Source: Marsupella aquatica
Lineage: Eukaryota > Marchantiophyta
Direction of reading: 5' to 3'
DNA length: 64,000 bases
Assembly (NCBI GenBank): GCA_973895155.1
Contig: OZ316893.1
Span: forward strand, 24,924,001 to 24,988,000
This document shows, in pieces, positions 61,363 through 64,000 of this stretch. The number at the start of each line of letters is the position of its first letter. Position 1 is the first letter of the stretch. Made by a program: the position numbers and the translations under genes. The notes below the pieces were generated by a model. That model searched no databases and was not told the DNA's origin. It saw only the letters and a program-made list of their open reading frames with translations.

Positions 61363-61402
61363 TTTAGGGTTTAGGGTTTAGGGTCCCTAAACCCTGAACC
61401 CT
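61363..61402. repeat. Inverted interstitial telomeric repeat
   Basis: Three perfect TTTAGGG units (61363-61383) are followed by one T and then CCCTAAACCCTGAACCCT (61385-61402), so telomere repeats meet head to head. This could be an old end-joining scar or a repair insertion. Confidence 0.9.
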
Positions 61403-61842
61403 ATACACATCCACCGTATGTTGCCAGAAAGAGAGCGCAGGGCAGTCCTCAACTTCATAATCCATTGAAATGTGACGCTCAGCTTTGGCCATCCTGTATC
61501 CTTGGAAGCAATAGGGCATGTGAAAAGAGCTCCACAAAGGAGGTACGGGCAAGGACAAAAACATTCTTATATGGTCTGGACATAATTCCTTGCAGGCTAC
61601 CTTACTACCACTAAGAATCTTGTGTCCCAAAACTTTTCAGCCCTAAGACTTTTCTTATGGCTGAATTAACTTTGACACCCCTAAGAACTCCCTCAGATGT
61701 TTCAAATTTCTTGTAAAAGTCGAATTGGTATCGATTTTAAAGGGGAGCCACTCACACCAACCATTACTGTCCCCTTGGCCGAGAAGTTGGACATGTGCCA
61801 CGTTATTGATAATGGTGCGATCCACTAAGGCAACAGCATGTT

Positions 61843-62085
61843 ACGTAAGGATCGTCCTTCCTCAAGTCGTCCAATTTGGCCTCCCAAGATATAATTGGTG
61901 ATTAATCAGTGGTAAACTATCGCTGATTACGTAAGGTTAGTCTTGCTTCAAGTCGTCGGATTTTTGCCTCGTGAGTTATCACCGGTGATTGATCAGTTGT
62001 CGACTATCGCTTATAATGTAAGGATCGTCCTTCTTCGAGTCGTCCGATCTTAACCTCCTGAGTTACAATTGGTAAACTATTGCTC
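61843..62085. repeat. Tandem repeat, 86-bp unit x 3
   Basis: GTAAGGATCGTCCTTC or a close variant starts units at about 61843, 61929 and 62015. Each continues with TCAAGTCGTCC, GCCTC(CC), a GGTGATTGATCAG block and AAACTATCGCT. The last unit is truncated. Confidence 0.85.
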
Positions 62086-63158
62086 GTTTCCGCATTCATG
62101 TCAGTCTGCACGGGAGGTACGCCTTTTAACAACCAGAAAATTGCAAATCTTTTTAAAACATATGTAAACTTGCAACATTACATTAACTTGACGTCAGTCT
62201 GCAAACATGTAAATAGGGACTTACTGGACAGACTAGTGTACCCGAGTTCGACGCAACTAGTGGTAGGGGACATCTCCAATCAAGCAATCCAAATGCCCAG
62301 CAAAATTAACTTACCTTCAAAACTATGGTGATTCCTTCTCGTGCACTAACTCACAAGGGCACAGTCGGCGAGAATAAGGATGAAAGCCTTCACAAGAGAA
62401 GGAGACCTTTCCTGCACTGTACAGACACGCTCCAGGATGCTGTCCAGGCAAACAACACACATTCCTCAATGACAGAAGATAGAATATGGAGGCAGTTGTT
62501 CTCCCATCGTGCCACGTCTTGAAAGCTATGAATATATATAAAGAGAACAGATTATTCCAATGCATGTCGAGTACACTAGAATGAGCTCATTTTGGAAATT
62601 CTGTTAGATCATGTCGACCTACCATGTGCCGGGGTGCGGTACTGACTACTTCTGCAGGCTGTTCTTGCCCTGAGCTTGCTATGCATGCCTCTTTACAATT
62701 CAAGTACTTCTTCAGCCTGCAGAATTCCGCCAAAACGAATTCGGTAACTTGTCATGAAGTTGGTTCTTGTAATGAAAAAAACTGATGCACTAAGATAGAC
62801 ATTTCCGACAATTTATAAGTACGGATAAATTTTCTAATAATCAGAAGAAGTGAAGCATTCTGTAATTACATTGTACACTTGTTTAGTTCTGCAAGTGCAC
62901 TGAATTTGCACGTCTTCCCTCTCCCTTTACATGCTGTCTCACATGACTGCCCTTGCCTGCATTTCCATTCTACACCGTAAGTACGTTTGCACTTGAGCAA
63001 AGTGTGGCAGCACAAGCAGACAAAACGTGAGACACAATCAGTAGCAGTAACCAGAGGCCAACCATTACCTGCCGATTACAATGGTCAGGTTCTCCAAGTC
63101 TTCACCATCTCTCTCTGGTTGTTGATCTACATAAATGGAAGGAACTGGATTAGGATCA
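62086..63158. other. No gene recognised
   Basis: No coding family was identified. The high end is likely the 3' untranslated region of the minus-strand gene that stops at 63159. Confidence 0.4.
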
Positions 63159-64000
63159 TTAAAACTGTCTTTCAATTACGTCTACGACACATTGCCGCGA
63201 ACATGGCAGCATGTTCTGATTAAGGGATGGCTCAGGACATGCCTCTGAAACTGATCCGTCCTCTGTTTCTATAAACAAAACAAAATAGAGTCATAACAAT
63301 TGACGGTGACATGAGAGCTCGATGGGGACATGAATTCGCCATATAGCCCAAGGGCTACTTAGCAGATTTTTCCGATTACTTCTAACAGAACTCCAGCATA
63401 CTTCAAGAATGGTCTAAGTTGAAAAGTAGAAAACCAAACAACCAACTCCGCCTATATGAAATACCTGCTGGGTTGTCTTCAAGGGCAAAACAATGATGGT
63501 CTTCGCTTGCATATGCATTCTCATGGACCTGTCAAACGATAAGCCTTTAGTGTTTATGTAAGACAGCGCATTGGGTTCTCATCTGAATTCGGTAGAGTTC
63601 AACATTATGTTAGGTGCCTAGCTCTTCAGCCATTCATTACGGTATCACCTAATTGTATCTGACTCCGTAGAGAGGACACTATAATTTTTTGAATACAGAT
63701 ACATCTGAATCAGATGTTCTACCGTATATGTACAAACATTGGTGCGCTTCACGCAGTCTCACATATTCTGCAAGTTTGGACATAGGAGTTCACAATGGGA
63801 AGTTTTCGATGCCCGTTTTTTCTACCTGTTGAACTATACATAACTAGATAGCGAGTATGTACCTTTGGAGCTACGAATTTTTCTGTACTTACCACACTAT
63901 CGGAGTTGTGTCTACATCGGCCGCGGCAATAATCAAAGACGCTAGCACTTGTCCCTGCGACCAAACGGCGACGAAGGACACAACGGGGACATGAGTACAC
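63159..64000 (-). CDS. Unidentified gene, last three exons (partial at window edge)
   Basis: Minus-strand exons 64000(or beyond)-63893, 63528-63465 and 63268-63159 join in phase with good GT-AG sites (donor GTGGTAAGT, acceptors TTGACAG and TTTATAG) and end in TAA. The visible protein end has SCPRCVLRRRL, FDYCRGRCRHNSD, an acidic stretch HENAYASEDHHCFALEDN and a C-terminal VVDVIERQF. The CPxC and CxxxC cysteines could bind metal, but no family is recognisable. The first exon also stays open in a second frame (ending ADVDTTPIVW), so its frame rests on the better fit of the two downstream joins. The gene's 5' part lies outside the window. Confidence 0.5.

Overview
The window is nuclear DNA of a land plant. 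The evidence is split genes with GT-AG introns, interstitial TTTAGGG telomere-type repeats, a plant MATH/TRAF protein with its full exon set, a plant GH19 chitinase and a cyanobacterial-type kinase. Two genes, an alpha-tubulin N-acetyltransferase and a CCDC103-like dynein arm attachment factor, belong to the cilium/flagellum toolkit that flowering plants have lost. The source is therefore most likely a plant with swimming sperm (bryophyte, lycophyte or fern grade). I cannot fix the species. All exon joins below were worked out by hand from splice sites, reading phase and family conservation.

Layout: 1-4.9 kb is gene-poor and holds three tandem-repeat blocks. At 4.9-6.2 kb is a secreted chitinase (minus). 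From 6.2 to 12.5 kb there are only repeats, including tRNA-like and retroelement-like remnants. At 12.6-15.3 kb is a conserved plant protein of unknown function (minus), with CTG-rich and purine-rich repeats and a 205-bp tandem array in its upstream DNA. The stretch 17.1-22.1 kb looks like decayed mobile-element sequence. At 22.1-23.9 kb is an uninterrupted kinase gene of cyanobacterial type (minus). At 25.7-35.2 kb is a 12-exon MUSE13/MUSE14 (TRAF1) orthologue (minus), whose introns contain perfect short hairpins. At 36.1-37.5 kb lie microsatellites and a degenerate tandem array. At 37.9-41.6 kb is a probable tetraspanin-like membrane protein (plus, 3' end uncertain).

From 46.0 to 53.5 kb lie two cilium genes facing away from each other: the tubulin acetyltransferase (minus) and the CCDC103-like protein (plus, with a probable GC-AG intron), separated by about 2.2 kb. 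At 55.5-60.3 kb is a nine-exon TruB-type tRNA pseudouridine synthase (plus), preceded by a tandem array at 54.2-55.3 kb. The window closes with paired hairpins, an inverted telomeric repeat, an 86-bp tandem repeat and the last three exons of an unidentified minus-strand gene.

Most genes are unrelated housekeeping or defence functions. The only functional pairing I can argue for is the acetyltransferase and the dynein factor, both of which act on motile axonemes. The tetraspanin-like gene is nearby, but I have no evidence that it belongs to that pair.
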